Below, in pieces: positions 23,332 through 35,712 of a stretch of DNA of 64,000 bases. The notes below the pieces were generated by a model. The model made no database searches. It saw nothing but the letters and a program-made list of their open reading frames with translations, and was not told the origin of the DNA. The DNA is taken from positions 1-64,000 of the forward strand of contig JALNQF010000087.1 of NCBI GenBank assembly GCA_028456385.1, in the 5' to 3' direction. Origin of the DNA: Ophiosphaerella korrae (Eukaryota > Ascomycota > Dothideomycetes > Pleosporales > Phaeosphaeriaceae). The position numbers and the translations under genes are program-made. Numbering within the stretch: position 1 is the first letter of the stretch; each line of letters starts with the position of its first letter.

Positions 23332-25478
23332 ATGAAGATTACCGCCAATATGACACAAGGGGAAAATACAGAGAAACCGAAACTGAGCGAAGAGATGCTC
23401 CAGATGCATGGTATCGACATAATTAAACCAGTTCAGAGCCTTGAAAGTTTAGAGGAATGGATGAGGCCAATGAGGAACCAAATGGTGCGGCAACGAAGAC
23501 AACTTCCAAGACGTGCGAAGGTGATATTTCAAAATGAGCTCGAGGACTTCAAAATCTCTGGGCAAGATCGTATAGAAGCATTTGAAGATAAGTGGAGTCT
23601 GGAACCCGTGGATGACATCATTGATTGCCATAATAAAAAAAAAGATCCAGAGCTGGAAACTTGTACGAAAGGCGCAGCAGACGCACGACTGTGGCGTGAG
23701 AGGAACGAAAATGAGCCAGCTTGGACAAGTCTTCTTCGAGAACACATTTTCAAGGGCTTCTATAATGCTCATAGTCGTGCAAATTCCCACGAGTACGTCC
23801 AGAAAACTACAATGAAGGCATGATGTTGACCTGAGCAGTGAAACATTTAAACGTTGGGAATTGTACGTTGTTCTTGATCTACTTCGGATTCTCTATACTA
23901 AGTTCTTTAGGCACGAGGATGTTCTGTGGACTGAATATCCACAGTGGGCTAAACTGAAGCCGAACACTGCAAACCTGACAAAACCTAAACCCGACTTTTT
24001 TTACGCTTTTCCCATTATCAAAACTACGGATAAATTGTACTCAGCGTACGAGGGTGACTATCAAATGATGGGGTTTTCTGAAACAGTTCTTGGAGAGCTG
24101 AGAATCAGAAAAGAAGGAGCCCTAATCTCTTCTCCAACGGCTCGATTGAACCAGTGGGCGTCTAGGGATAAATCTGTATCTATGGACGCAAAAGATTACA
24201 CTTGCTTTCCATGGGCCATTGTAGAGGTAAAGCGGGGTACACACAACGTGCCTGAGATCAAAAATAATCTGCATCGCAACAAAAATGCCGAGAGAGAACA
24301 TAAGAAGAGAGAACAAGAATGCTATTGTCAGGCAGCGAACGCATCCGCTGCAGCTCTTACTCTTCGCGAGGATTTGGCCGAGTTAGCCAAAGACAAATGC
24401 CAACTTGCCCACGCCCGGACCATGATTTCCTTTACGTGCGTCGGGCCAACGGTCAAGCTCTGGGTCACCTACCGGAGGATTTCTGTAAGTCCTGTCTTAT
24501 CATTTGAGAATGATAACCAAATTTGACAGCGAACAGAGTGATCGGTCAAACGAGGGAGAACGTGGCAAAGGTGCAGGAAGTTTTCCTAAAAAAAGCCGAA
24601 TAGTAATGGTTTGTATCTGGGCGACATCGTTAGAGCTCACTTGGGGCGTGATAACCCTGAAAATGATTGTGGAGAATATGCTAGAGTGGATATTCAGTCA
24701 TGTGAAACCAGAGATATCAAGATGGGTAGATTACGTACACAAGCATCCCCCAAAAAGAGTCCTATTGACACCAAGCGGCGATACAGTAGTACAAAGGACA
24801 AGATCCGTTTCTTGTGGGCCACCCAGCGACATACCGGATTTTAAATCTTCGGGCTCGGCAGATATTGAAGAAAGCCATCGCACTCCACGAAGAAAAGCAA
24901 GGCCTACTATGCCGCATGGTGAGACAGCTCCTGAACCTCTGGGGAAAACCATATTCAGGGTTGGTGTCCCAAGAATAAAGTTAAATGGCCTCAAAAAGTC
25001 ACATGCGAAAGATATAAGTCATTGTTCGGATGAAGAGTATGGCAGCGTTCGCAAGGGAAGTGAGGACGAAGATGATGTGGATGATACAGGAGACTTATCG
25101 TCATTCATATCCAAGGATATGATTGAAGATAATTCGGATTCGTCGTACAGGCCGTCTACAGAAGATGATAGTTCAGAAGAAGATGATAGTTCAGAAGAAG
25201 ATGATAGTTCAGAAGAAGACAACAGCACAGAGGAAACTGATGACCAAGATAGCAATGAGGAGCCAAGTGATCAAGAGGACATTGAAGATCGCTATACTAT
25301 ATCTGATAACGAAGATGGCTATTATACTCGATCTAAGCGCCAGTCGCTTGAGCCATGCAGGCGCTTCAGCACACCCAAAAGGAACGTCGGGTTGAGGAAC
25401 ACATCTGAAGACAGAGCAACAAGGAATCAACGCAGTCCTCGATTGAGAGCGGCATCTATCCCGTATGACGATTACTGA
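23332..25478 (+). CDS. Unrecognised fungal protein with a possible PD-(D/E)XK-like core and acidic tail
   Basis: Three exons join in frame: 23332-23792, 23839-24484 and 24537-25478, with introns GTACGT...GCAG and GTAAGT...ACAG, giving 682 residues. The middle exon has KPDFFYAFPI and, about 80 residues later, PWAIVEVKRG. An Asp followed by E-x-K on a predicted strand is the arrangement of the PD-(D/E)XK nuclease-like fold seen in several fungal families. This is inference from spacing only. A third block, CIWATSLELTWGV...MLEWIF, is probably conserved. The C-terminal 200 residues are acidic and Ser-rich with three copies of an 18-bp unit (DDSSEE, 25164-25217), then Arg-rich. No lesion is seen. 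Function unknown; a nuclear or chromatin-associated role would fit the tail but is speculation. Confidence 0.7.
25164..25217 (+). repeat. Three tandem 18-bp units encoding DDSSEE
   Basis: Three perfect or near-perfect copies of GATGATAGTTCAGAAGAA sit in frame inside the acidic tail of the preceding gene. They encode an Asp/Ser/Glu run and may vary in number between strains. Confidence 0.85.
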
Positions 25479-26403
25479 GCTCCTCTGAGAACTATACCGA
25501 CTTTTCCGTAAAAATTGAATTGCCTTGCCGAACATTCTTACTGTATCTCATAATATTTCGATGCAAAGTTATACAACAAATGTGGCCACCAAAGCGTCCG
25601 CTTTTACCCAAGGACGTTCAACACGGCCTGAATTTATTGTACCTTTTTTTTTTTTTCATCTAAGCACCCCCTTTTGAAAGCTGTTCTAACCCCTCTTAAG
25701 GCTTCAAATCCTACTCTTTATGTATTATTTCAATTCTTCAGTTATTTCTCCTAGCCACGCTTTACCCTTTCCTATGAGAATACCATTATGTAGTGACAGC
25801 AATCAATACAAAAGATCATATTCATTGTAGGAAGGTGTTCAAATCCATCATCCGAGTCATATGTGCTGTCATGAACTAGCACAAGCCATGCTCGTATGTA
25901 TGGCTCTTAGGTCCTAGCCAGTAGCTCTTTAATGTTGACACTTCGACAAGTTGACATACAAGGCGGGAAGATTCACAATAGTTCCATCTAAATGAAGATA
26001 ATTTTAGCACAGTTTTCTTATCCCCAAAGTAAGCTTTACACCCTTGTGGGTAATTATGTACATCTGAGAAAGTAAGTGACCTTATCTGGGTACCTCAAGC
26101 GTCCAAGTGCGCTTCCTTACGATGTGATCGATCACATTCATGAAACCAACTAGGCACGGAGTTTATCCATAATTGTCAATTCCTATATGATATTTTGGAA
26201 CGCCCGCAAGGCTCATCACATGTTAATATTAGCACTGTAGCTCGAGACTGTGTACTTCGCCGGGCCACCAGTGAAGGGCTCCGTGCCTTGTTGGAAAACT
26301 GACACTCATTGTTAGTACACGTTCGAGAAAGGTTAGTATAGAAATTGGCGTCACTTACCAATCAGATGCTGGTTGTTGATGGGGTATCCTTGGTTGCTGG
26401 CTA
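25479..26403. other. Intergenic region
   Basis: A T-rich run lies at about 25645-25660. No recognisable coding sequence, RNA gene or transposon end was found. Confidence 0.45.
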
Positions 26404-28110
26404 GATAGTTGAAGAACAGCTTCACGTCGGCGTTGAAGCTGCGATGGGCGCGCCACAAGATGAAACTTAACCTCAAGTTCAATGCAGAATCAATCTCAGC
26501 AGCTGTTAGCTTCTCCATCGAGCAGAAGGTGTCTCAGTTGGCGCAGCTGATGAAGTACGACGAGCATATCCAAGTTGCCCTATTGGGTCACCACAGTCGA
26601 ACGCGAACAACACCTTCCTCTGGGTAGCACTTGTCTGTCAGAACCTCCAACAGATCCCACGCTGGAACGTTTTAAGGAAGCTGTAAGCACTTCTGCCTGG
26701 ACTTGTTCCGCTATATAGGCGGATAATGAAGCAGATAAGCATGTCAGACGATTTGCATCGCTGCAAGCAAGTACTCACATTGATAGCAATTGTGTATCGG
26801 CCTGTCGCAATACATGAGCTAGCTTTATTTTTCAAAGAGCTCGAGGATATGTCTGATGACCTGGAGTCGGTGTGGGAGATCATTTGCCTCTGTGGATCGT
26901 TCCTTACCCTATGACAAGATACCGTCTATTTCGTGCACCAATCGGCAATTGACTTTCTGTTCGCAGAGGGATTCGAAGAGGTCTTTCCATATGGAAGCGA
27001 AGATGCTCATCAGACTGCCCTCTTGAAGTCGCTCGAGCTTATGTCCAATACTCTTGAACATGACATGTATGGCCTAGGAGCATTGGGTTATGCTTCCGAG
27101 GAGGTTAAACAGCCCGACTCAGATCTGTTAGCTACTTCACGCTACTCTTGTGTCTGCTGGGTTGATCACCTATACGACTGAAAACCTAACTCGCCCGCAA
27201 GACGTGCAGTAAGTTTACAGGATGGTGGCGTTGTTGACGCGTTTCTGAGAGAGAAGTATCTCTGCTGGTTGGAATCTCTGAGTTTACGCGGGATCATGCT
27301 GAAGGATGTGACTTCGATGAACAGACTGCGGTCGTTGGTCCAGGTATGTTCTAAGAAGCGATGTTGTTAGAAGTTTCGTCCGTTAAGTAAAGATAAAGGG
27401 GAAGAATGCACATTCGTTTACTGGGCTTGTTTATGATTCGTATCGGTTCATTATGTACTATAAAGGAGCGATCGAGAGCAGTCCTTCTCAGGAATACGTA
27501 TCCGCTCTGTTGCTCAATCCAGAAAGGAGTTTGATAAGGAGATTATTTCAGCACAAACGGTTAGGATTGATCACGATCAAATCAACTAGGGACGATGACT
27601 GGAGTGCCTGCCTCCTAACGCCCAAGGGCCACACCTGTGACGTCAGTTCGGCAGTCTTCTCCCACGACTCGACCCAGCTAGCGTCGGCGTCGTGGTATAC
27701 CACTATTAAGATCTGGGATATAGGTAATAACGAGTGTATACGGACGCTTAGGGGCCATAGCGAAGGGGTTAGCTCAGTAGCCTTCTCCCATGACTCAGCC
27801 CGACTGTCGGCGTCATGTGACAGCACGATTGAGGTCTTGGATGCGAGCAGTAGCGTTTGCCTCCAGACACTTGAGGGTAACGACCAAGGTTGGATCTTTT
27901 GACATTAACGCTCTCGCAATTTCGGAGTCAACTTCAATCCGCTCGGAATCTTGGATTCCTCAATGTTAAGGGATAGGTGTAAGTGTAGACGGCGTATGGA
28001 TAACATATAATGCCGAGAATTTAGTATGGTTACACTCGGATCATTGACCATTTTGCTCGGCAGTAGCGGGGAATATGATCGCTATCGGTTCTAGAACTAG
28101 ACTAGTACGG
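26404..28110 (+). pseudogene. NACHT-WD40 STAND protein relic (HET-E/NWD-like)
   Basis: Discontinuous frames follow the order of the C-terminal half of fungal NACHT-WD40 proteins. First a post-NACHT helical part (SISAAVSFSIEQKVSQLAQL; QISMSDDLHRCKQVLTLIAI; VYFVHQSAIDFLFAEGFEEV). Then a linker (IESSPSQEYVSALLLNPERS), about two and a half WD40 repeats (27600-27900: GHTCDVSSAVFSHDSTQLAS, IKIWDI, LRGHSEGVSSVAFSHDSARL), and a post-WD tail (VDGVWITYNAEN near 27980). It is broken by a TGA near 26910, a frameshift near 26620 and others after 27900. The NACHT P-loop is not seen. These proteins oligomerise on ligand binding and trigger cell death; this copy is dead. The high identity between adjacent WD repeats is typical of the family. 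Confidence 0.8.
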
Positions 28111-28917
28111 ACATAGGAGTTAACCGCCGCAGCTCGGAAGGACTGTTGACCCGCACCGGCCACAAGGCTGCTAAGATGACTGTTCAGATTCAAACTACTA
28201 TCTTGGGGGCCTTAGAGCCAGGACCATGGAGGATCCCGGTGGCGCAGATATATTGGTCAGGATGGTATTGTTAAATTCCAGCATCTTTGAGGCATCTTAC
28301 GCTAGGCGCCGCGCAATCTATAAACTTCTCAATCATGCAAATGCCACTTCAGGATATGTCTAACGACCGTAGGCTTTGTTTGCTGACAGCTTCAAAGCCG
28401 GATCGTCGTAGTCTAAGTTGCTTAATGATAGTATTAAATTACACTGTAATAATTTGTAAAGAACTCAGGCTGCTCTGCACTAGCTGTGATCGGCAATTGA
28501 TCTAGTCGGATGTACTAGGGGTTATAAACGAAGAGTCGTATGACGGCAGTAACGAATCGATCAACGGAATGACCAACATCACAGATAAGCTCGTCGGAGG
28601 CTGACAGCACAAACGAGCTTCTGACAAAATAACCAGACGCTGCAACATCCTAAGATATGCCGTGGCTTTTGCTACCTCTTTATTTTATTAGCCTAATATC
28701 CTAACCCTATGGGATGCTCGGAACAATTACACACTACTAATCCTAACTCAGAAATTCAGCGAGTAACCTGTACTATGAGAAGAATATGGTTCGGGAACCT
28801 TGGCGTTCCATAACGGACCGATTCGCTAAGCTAGAGTCCTATATATATAGCTCCGCAGGTTGTTCACTCTCCCTCACGCTTCAGAACCGTTCTTGTTGAG
28901 TTTTTATCATTCCAAAT
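28111..28917. other. Intergenic region with the FAD-oxidase promoter
   Basis: No gene is recognised between the WD40 relic and the oxidase. Some remnant of the WD40 gene may extend into its left part. Confidence 0.4.
28839..28849 (+). promoter_or_regulatory. TATA box of the FAD-linked oxidase gene
   Basis: CTATATATATAG lies 70-80 bp upstream of the ATG at 28918 and is followed by a pyrimidine-rich leader, a usual fungal core promoter layout. Confidence 0.5.
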
Positions 28918-30674
28918 ATGCCAATACAGTTGAAATTCTTCCTTCCAACCCTGGGGCTGTTTGGCTGCGCTAATAGCTGGCAAAGTGATTCTGTCAATTC
29001 TCCGCGGGAGAACCTTCAAGATTGCCTTGCTGCTAAAGCAGTTCCGACCGTTTTACGCTCTTCTTCTGATTGGAATTCACTTACTGCTGCATATAATTTG
29101 CGGCTTCAGTACAACCCAATCGCAGTCACATTACCGACTACTCCCGAACAAGTCTCTGACTTAGTCATATGCGCAGCTGCAGCTGGCGTAAAAATTCAGC
29201 CCAGGTCTGGAGGTCATTCGTATGGAAGCTATTCTCTTGGGGGAAAGGATGGTAGCTTGGTGGTGGACTTGCAGAAGTTCAATTCGATATCTCTAGACAA
29301 GTGTGAGTTTCGCGTGGGGTTGAGATGTTGTTTACATAGCTGATCGGTCAAAGCAACTGGCATCGCAACTGTAGGTGCAGGTGTCCGGCTTGGAAATTTA
29401 GGGGTCGAGATTTTCAACCAAAATCAGTGTGCGCTACCTCATGGTACCTTCCCAGGAGTTGGGATCGGAGGCCATTACACTCATGGCGGCTTTGGTTATT
29501 CTTCTCGCCGTTGGGGTAAGTACTTTCATCGACAACAATATGCACAGCATCTTCGTGTGGGAATCTGGGACAATTCAGATTCCCAAATCTCTCTGTTCCT
29601 TGTAGGATTATTCTAACTGAAGAAAACACAGGTCTCGCACTTGACACTATAATCGCTATGGATGTTGTCTTAGCAGATGGAAGATACATCCATACCACAT
29701 CTACCAGTTCTCCGGACATATATTATGCTTTGCGAGGAGCCGCGGACAGCTTCGGAATTGTGACAACTTTCTACCTTCAGACTCAACCAGCACCATCAAC
29801 GGTTGTCAGCTTTTCAACTGCCTTTCCTTCAGCACTAGAGTCAGCACATACCGCAGCTGATATCATCATGAGGCTCCAATCTTTCGCCCTATATTCCTCT
29901 CATATGGATCGAAACATTACTTTAGAAGTTTATTTCAATGTGTTTGGCCAATTTGTTGTCCGGGGATGGTATTTTGGCGACCGTAATCAATTTTCTCAAG
30001 TCATATTTCCGGCAATGCTAAACGGTTTGCCAGCTCCTGTCAATAGTACTATTCAGGGATTGACATGGCTGGAGGCCTTAGAGTCAATAGCTGAGGGTGA
30101 ACCGCTTGTTGAGCCTTTAACTGGCTACAACAATCATCAGACATTCTATGCTAAGTCTGTTGTCACTAGGGAAGCAGAGCCGCTTACTAGAGATGCTTTA
30201 GAAAGCTTCTTTGGATACGTTATTGAGAAAGGGTTGTCGGCATCCTCTCCCTGGAACACGTTTATATCTTTGTATGGGGGAAAAGACAGCCAGATCAATA
30301 AGCCCTCACCTGACTCTGCGGCATACTCTCATCGCGACTCTTTATGGGTGTTCCAGGTAAGTCTTCAGTTCATCAGAAGCATATAATAACTAACGATGTT
30401 CAAGAATATCGGTGCTTCGGCTAATTCACTTCCGCCATTCTCACCAAACATTACAGTATTCGTGAACGGCCTGAATACTGCCCTGACAAACGCGCAGCCA
30501 AATGGAAATTTTCTTGCTTATCCAAACTACCTTGATCCGGAACTAAGTTCCATCGAGGCTGCGGAGCTCTACTATGGCAAGACGACATATAATAGACTTG
30601 TCGAAATCAAGAAAGCCCTCGATCCCAACGCGGTTTTCTGGAATCCTCATGCGGTTGGGAATATTACTATTTAG
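28918..30674 (+). CDS. Secreted FAD-linked oligosaccharide-oxidase-like enzyme (berberine-bridge/AA7 type)
   Basis: Four exons join in frame: 28918-29302, 29354-29515, 29632-30356 and 30405-30674, giving 513 residues with consensus introns (GTGAGT, GTAAGT, GTAAGT). It has an N-terminal signal peptide. The FAD_binding_4 domain contains RSGGHSYGSYS, whose His is the usual 8-alpha-histidyl FAD attachment site. The second attachment site, normally Cys in HGTC, reads HGTF, so FAD is probably bound through His only. The C-terminal BBE-like part has NYLDPEL (catalytic Tyr region) and YYGKTTYNRLVEIKKALDP. Relatives oxidise oligosaccharides or secondary-metabolite intermediates with O2. The substrate cannot be told. 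An MFS exporter lies 1.5 kb downstream on the same strand. No lesions. Confidence 0.9.
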
Positions 30675-32230
30675 CATAAACAGACCCTATCTAAACATTA
30701 ATGTCTAGAATAAAGAAGAATACGATAAGGTGGATATAAAGGTGCATAAGCGGTGGAAACCATACAAGTTTCTAATTTCTCCATTACAGAGCATGCCTGT
30801 ACTCCTAGATCAACATAGATTGAGCCTTGAGCTCGTCCACTAATCGTAATCGCCTCTTATTCTCTAGCACATGAATCACTAGAAAAAAGAAAGACAACTT
30901 AGTTATAAAACGAGGAGGCACCAAAGCATACTGAACTTCCGTAAATGACTTAGTAGGGAAATTCCGCTAATTTCATTATATGCATGAGCAACCTGCTTGA
31001 TCAGATTATATTATAATGCAGTTAATTGATCTGCAGCTACACAAAAAATACTCTAGCATAGCAACTCGGAAAGCATGTCGACCGAATCACTGACACTTTC
31101 CATGATAAAGTTAGCATTCCAAGCGAAATGTGCACTAAATAAGGACTATAGAGACGCATTAGGGCTCCACCCCGCATTTCGATTAATATACACTTCTCTG
31201 GAGTCGGGTTCTAGTACTAGTATCCCTGTGGGCGGTGACCAAAGAGGAAGAGAGATTTTGTTAGCTATTAAAACAGGATATTTGATAAGACTCTCTCTTA
31301 ATTAGCTTACTAGGCACTGAGATAGTAGGGAGATCGCTCCCCGGTTAGCTATAAGAGGCGACGTATTCAACTTTGGTGACCGTTGCATGGACAGGGTCTA
31401 AATGGTCACTCAACTCGGAGCGAAATATCGTGGTGACGACTTGGGAAGCCATCTTAGCTAGCAACGGGCAGATGTCGAAACTTCCGAACTACAAAAGAAC
31501 AAACTTCATTTCATGCTGGGAAGCAGCTGCAATGACCTCATCGAGATTTGTGAAGCCACATTTACCCCCCTTGGGCTCAATCTGCTCCCACGAAACAGAC
31601 CCAAGGAGGGTATCGATGTACATGTCTTTTATGTTTTACTATATTTTGTCATCCACCAAGCACTTTCCTGAACTCAAAGTTGAGTTGTGCAACTCTAAAC
31701 TTAGCATAAGGAATAGCTAGCCATGGACGATCAGCTAGCTTGAGGTTTTAGTCTTTCTCAGATGCGGGATATCTAATGCGGCCATTTTGATCGGCGTCAG
31801 GCGGTGAGCCTCACTAGGGTTACAGATGTTGTTCCGCTTCTAAGTTATGTTCACCGCCTTAAGGCCAGCTACATGACGACAAAGAATGTTCACAGATACT
31901 CCCAAGTGCTTGGAAGGCACCTTCAACTTAGAAGAAGCGGACACGCCATCGAATGCTAAACTCAAATTTTGGCGATGTTAGATCCAAGTCGAGCAACGGA
32001 AACCTTGGCACCCCGAACGAGGCACGTAGTATGCAGCACTAGGTCTGGATTCGGTAAGGTTTAAGTGGCGCTTGTAACTGCATTGCTTCTCGCCCACAAG
32101 AAACGGAATACGGAGTAGCTATAGAATGTCGGAATGGGTGCTTCGGAGTACATTCGCCCCGCATTTCAAGATGCTCATTAAGTACAGCCACTACGCCGAA
32201 TTACTGTCCTTTATCAACGATACCGTAAAA
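30675..32230. other. 1.5-kb region between oxidase and exporter, no recognised gene
   Basis: Frames at 31075-31305 and 31373-31720 (plus) encode 76 and 115 residues without recognisable domains or signal peptides. Either could be a relic or a small orphan gene; I cannot support a call. Confidence 0.4.
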
Positions 32231-33940
32231 ATGCCCACAATAACTTGCACCGAGATAGTAGAATTGCGACCGATGGGAGCTCATCCTGAAGCGGTATTGA
32301 GCGGAACGAAAGAGGAAGGAACGGGACTGTCAACCATGATTGCTGAAGGGTCTGACCATCATAACCCGCTAACCGATGATGGAGGGATCGAAAATATCGG
32401 AAATGCGCAAAAGAAAGCAATAGTCGCAACCGCGGTGTGCGCGACTGGATTGAATGCGTTATTGGCTGGGTTGGTTACGGTCATATTCCCGGCCATGGCG
32501 GCTGATTTACACTTAGATGCACAACTGTTGCTCTGGTACGTAATGTTCCCCATATTAGTGTCCCAACGCACTGATGTAGCCGAAGGCCCATATCTGTATA
32601 CTCCATGACTTGTGGTTGTACACTTTTGTTGCTGGGCTCAATAGCAGATGCCGTCGGGAGCAGGCCAATGTACTTGGCAGGCTGTCTCCTCCAAACTGGC
32701 TTCACTCTTGCCTGCGGTCTCGCTCGAACAGGTTCACAGCTAATTGTTTTCCGTGCTTTTGGTGGTGTTGCGGCCTCATTTATCCTTCCGTCGGCTGTCA
32801 GCATTACTTCTGAAGTCTGCCCAGAGGGCAAAGAAAGAAACATGGCGTTCGCTTTGATGGGTGGTGCGCAACCCATTGGATTTTCCGTAGGCCTGTTGCT
32901 AGGGGGTTTTCTCTCAGATTCGATTGGCTGGAGATGGGGCTTTTTCATTGCTTCTATCATTAGCGGCGGTGCCTTTGCCCTAGCAATGTGGATTCTGCCC
33001 AAGACCAATAACAAGAAACCCAATTTGGTGGACCAATTGACGCATGGAATTGACTGGATTGGACTAGCGCTTGGCAGCGCTTCTGTTGCTTTGCTCCAGT
33101 ACTCTTTCACGTATGTATACCGTGACATGACTCGCATCTGGGTGCTGACCAGAAAGAACTATTACAGATCGTACGTCCAACATTGTTAAGCCAGGAACCC
33201 TTGTTACGCTCATCACTTCAGTTGCGCTAATCCCAGCTTTTGTGCTCTGGGTCGGTCGTCAAGAACGGCTTGGGGAGCCAGCACTTATCCCAAACTCACT
33301 GTGGCGCAGTCAGGTCTTTACTAGCATCTGTCTCGGCCTGTTCCTTACTTGGGGGGCTGTCACCAGCACAGATTCCTACCAAAGCCTGTTTTTTCAAAAG
33401 GTCCAAGAAGTGTCTGCTTTGACCACTTCACTACGTTTTTTACCAGCCGTAGTCTCAGGAGCGGTCAGCACTTTACTCGTAGGCTTCCTTGCGCATAGGG
33501 TTAACATCGGTTGGACAATCTCATGCGCTGTCTTATTGGGATCAGGAGGGGGTCTTCTCATGGCTGTCATACAACCCGAGTGGTCGTATTGGGCATGCGC
33601 GTTCCCAGCCATGATCTTAACGCCGATTGGAGCATGCGCTCTTTACACGATCTCAAATATAGTCATCACCTCTGTCTTCCCTCGACAGACACAAGCACTT
33701 GCGGGGAGTGTACTGAATACTATCACGCAACTTGCGAAGACGGTGTCTCTAGGAACGAGTGGCGCAATAGCAGGTAGCGTTACGTCTCATGCCCGGTATG
33801 AATCCAAAATATCACCTCAAGCCTTGATGGAGGGATACAGAGCCGCCTTTTGGTATTTCTTCTCATTGTCTTGCGTTACTATAGTGCTCTTTGTATGGGG
33901 ATTGAGAGGGATTGGCAGACTAGGTGTAAAGAAGGCGTAG
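32231..33940 (+). CDS. MFS multidrug/metabolite exporter (DHA-type)
   Basis: Three exons join in frame: 32231-32535, 32586-33110 and 33157-33940 (introns GTACGT...GAAG, 50 bp, and GTATGT...AAAG, 46 bp), giving 537 residues. I chose the ATG at 32231 (AAAATGCCC); an upstream in-frame ATG at 32126 would add 35 residues. After a hydrophilic N-terminus of about 60 residues, many hydrophobic helices follow. Signatures include LGSIADAVGSRPMYLAGCLL (motif A region) and LLLGGFLSDSIGWRWGFFI (motif C/PET-like, DHA2 style). The product is a proton-driven efflux pump of the plasma membrane or vacuole. It is co-oriented with the FAD oxidase, so the pair may make and export one product; this is inference, since no core biosynthetic gene is present. 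Confidence 0.88.
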
Positions 33941-34564
33941 CGCAGCTTTGGGTCTTTGCTAGCACAATATAAGCATTACAAGTAGAATAAAGCTAGGCAG
34001 ATTGGGAGATAGACACGAGGGAATATGACTTTACATTTAATAAAAGGCGTATCATAAATCAAAACGCCGTCCAGTTACCAGAAAGAGAAAACCACACATA
34101 TAATCACACGCCAAAAATACCTGCACGTCCCGTGTCCGTACACGTACCGAGATTGACGGCGTAAGCTCAGCCCCTAGTTTTAGCCCACCCAACGAAACAC
34201 AACATCACGATTTCAACACATTATATCTCAACTACTATAACTATAATTACCATTCTATACGTATAGAACTAAAAGCTTAAGCTACTAAGTAGACTACTAT
34301 ATCTATAGTAGCTTTTTCGGCCAGTAAGTCCTAACGTGTCTGCGTCTGGCGGCAGGACGGTCAAGATCTGGAGTGCGAGCAGCGACAAATATATCTAATC
34401 GTGTAAAGAAATTACAATATGATATCAATTTGTTATGCGCTATGAATCTATTATGTTATATTGTCTTGACTACCTAATTCAATCTTATTATTCTAGTAGT
34501 ATATAAATTTTTTTATTAAATTCTCCCAAACTTCTATCTTTCTTCCAGTAATAATAACAACAAA
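33941..34564. other. Intergenic region with an isolated WD40 fragment
   Basis: Around 34336-34397 the plus strand reads VSASGGRTVKIWSASSDKYI, a single WD40 repeat end like those of NACHT-WD40 proteins. The flanks are AT-rich and TA-rich, as after RIP. Nothing else is recognisable. Confidence 0.5.
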
Positions 34565-35407
34565 ATGCCTGCACCACACCTCCTTACCCTTCCGCGCGAG
34601 ATTCGTATTGAGATATACAATTATCTCCGCCAAGATATTCTTATATCGCACGAATTACCGTTTTATGGAGGGGTTGACGGTCAACGCATTAGTTATTACA
34701 ATAGGTTCCCGGACATTGTCGGGTACCGAAAAAAGCATGTTCAAATCGAGAACGCACCTAGTTTGAGTGTTCTCTTGATATGTAATAAAATATATGAGGA
34801 ATACTGCAAATCCAAGTTAAATACAACGGCGCTTGTAAACCTCTTTGAACGGCGCACCGAATCTGATGACTCCACTAACCTCGACGATTCCACTAGCCTC
34901 AACTATTTGAGAACCGTGAACAAGCCGTGTGTTGATGCATTCAAAGCTTTGAAAGTACGCCAACTCTCGATCCTCTACGGTACATCATTGTATAGGGCAA
35001 GCATTCCAATTAGTCACGTCGCTGAGGTGCTGATTCCGCAACTTGAGAACCTTGATAGTTTTTCTTTCGTCGGCATAGGCCTCCGTACTCTAAATGAATA
35101 TGCAGATGAGAAGGGCTGCCTAAAGCTGGTAGCGCCATCGGTCGCTCATTATCCGCAGCTACCGCTGTATCGTGATTGCCTTGTATATTGCGTTGGAGTC
35201 ACTCAGCATCGAGATGTGCTAGCATATGAACTCCGGATACACATATTCAGCAAGCTTGAGAAGATAGAGGGTGATAGGAATTTGATGGGTGACTTTAAAG
35301 AGTCCTATGTTTTGCATACGAAGGATAATTTTGATGAAATTCGCTACGAACACTATGATCATTTTCGTAGGTTGACAGAGTGGGTCGAGTCGATCAAGGC
35401 AGATTAA
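34565..35407 (+). CDS. 2EXR/F-box-like protein of a lineage-expanded family
   Basis: A single exon of 280 residues starts at ATG 34565 (CAACAAAATGCC context). The N-terminus LLTLPREIRIEIYNYLRQ is the LPxEIRxxIY motif of fungal 2EXR/F-box-like proteins. After it come the moderately conserved LLICNKIYEEY and a long unassigned C-terminal part. Two relatives lie in this window (42474-43436 and from 63483). The family is large and variable in Dothideomycetes and its role is unknown. The F-box similarity suggests protein-protein contact, possibly with ubiquitin ligases, but that is inference. The gene looks intact. Confidence 0.75.
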   Translation: MPAPHLLTLPREIRIEIYNYLRQDILISHELPFYGGVDGQRISYYNRFPDIVGYRKKHVQIENAPSLSVLLICNKIYEEYCKSKLNTTALVNLFERRTESDDSTNLDDSTSLNYLRTVNKPCVDAFKALKVRQLSILYGTSLYRASIPISHVAEVLIPQLENLDSFSFVGIGLRTLNEYADEKGCLKLVAPSVAHYPQLPLYRDCLVYCVGVTQHRDVLAYELRIHIFSKLEKIEGDRNLMGDFKESYVLHTKDNFDEIRYEHYDHFRRLTEWVESIKAD

Positions 35408-35441
35408 AGTACGGGTCTCGGGAAATCTTTGCTAATCTAGA

Positions 35442-35589
35442 TTTGCCTGTAATGAAACAACTGCTGCAGCGCAACACAACATAGGTACTTCCAATTTCCA
35501 AGCAATGTTAAATTTTACGAATTTTCCTATTAATTATACATTTTATTTATCTCTTGATATCAGTAATTCTACCTATATAAATTCTCTCG
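35442..35589 (+). repeat. 148-bp repeat, copy 1 (3' flank of the 2EXR-like gene)
   Basis: It starts with TTTGCCTGTAATGAAACAAC just after the stop codon of the preceding gene. It matches 40271-40418 in the same orientation and with equal length, at about 84% identity counted by eye. Confidence 0.75.
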
Positions 35590-35712
35590 TAAAAAACAAA
35601 GCAGCGCAGACGAGCGAAAGGCTGCAACGCTAAGTAGGAAGGGATGTAAGAATATACGGCCCTAGTCCCTATCGGGCTAGCATTCAAGCCAATCAAAGGT
35701 CGCAGACTAATA

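Noticed and set aside
23793..24536. Apparent stop and frame changes in the acidic-tail gene.
   Set aside because: Introns 23793-23838 and 24485-24536 join all three parts in frame; the gene looks intact.
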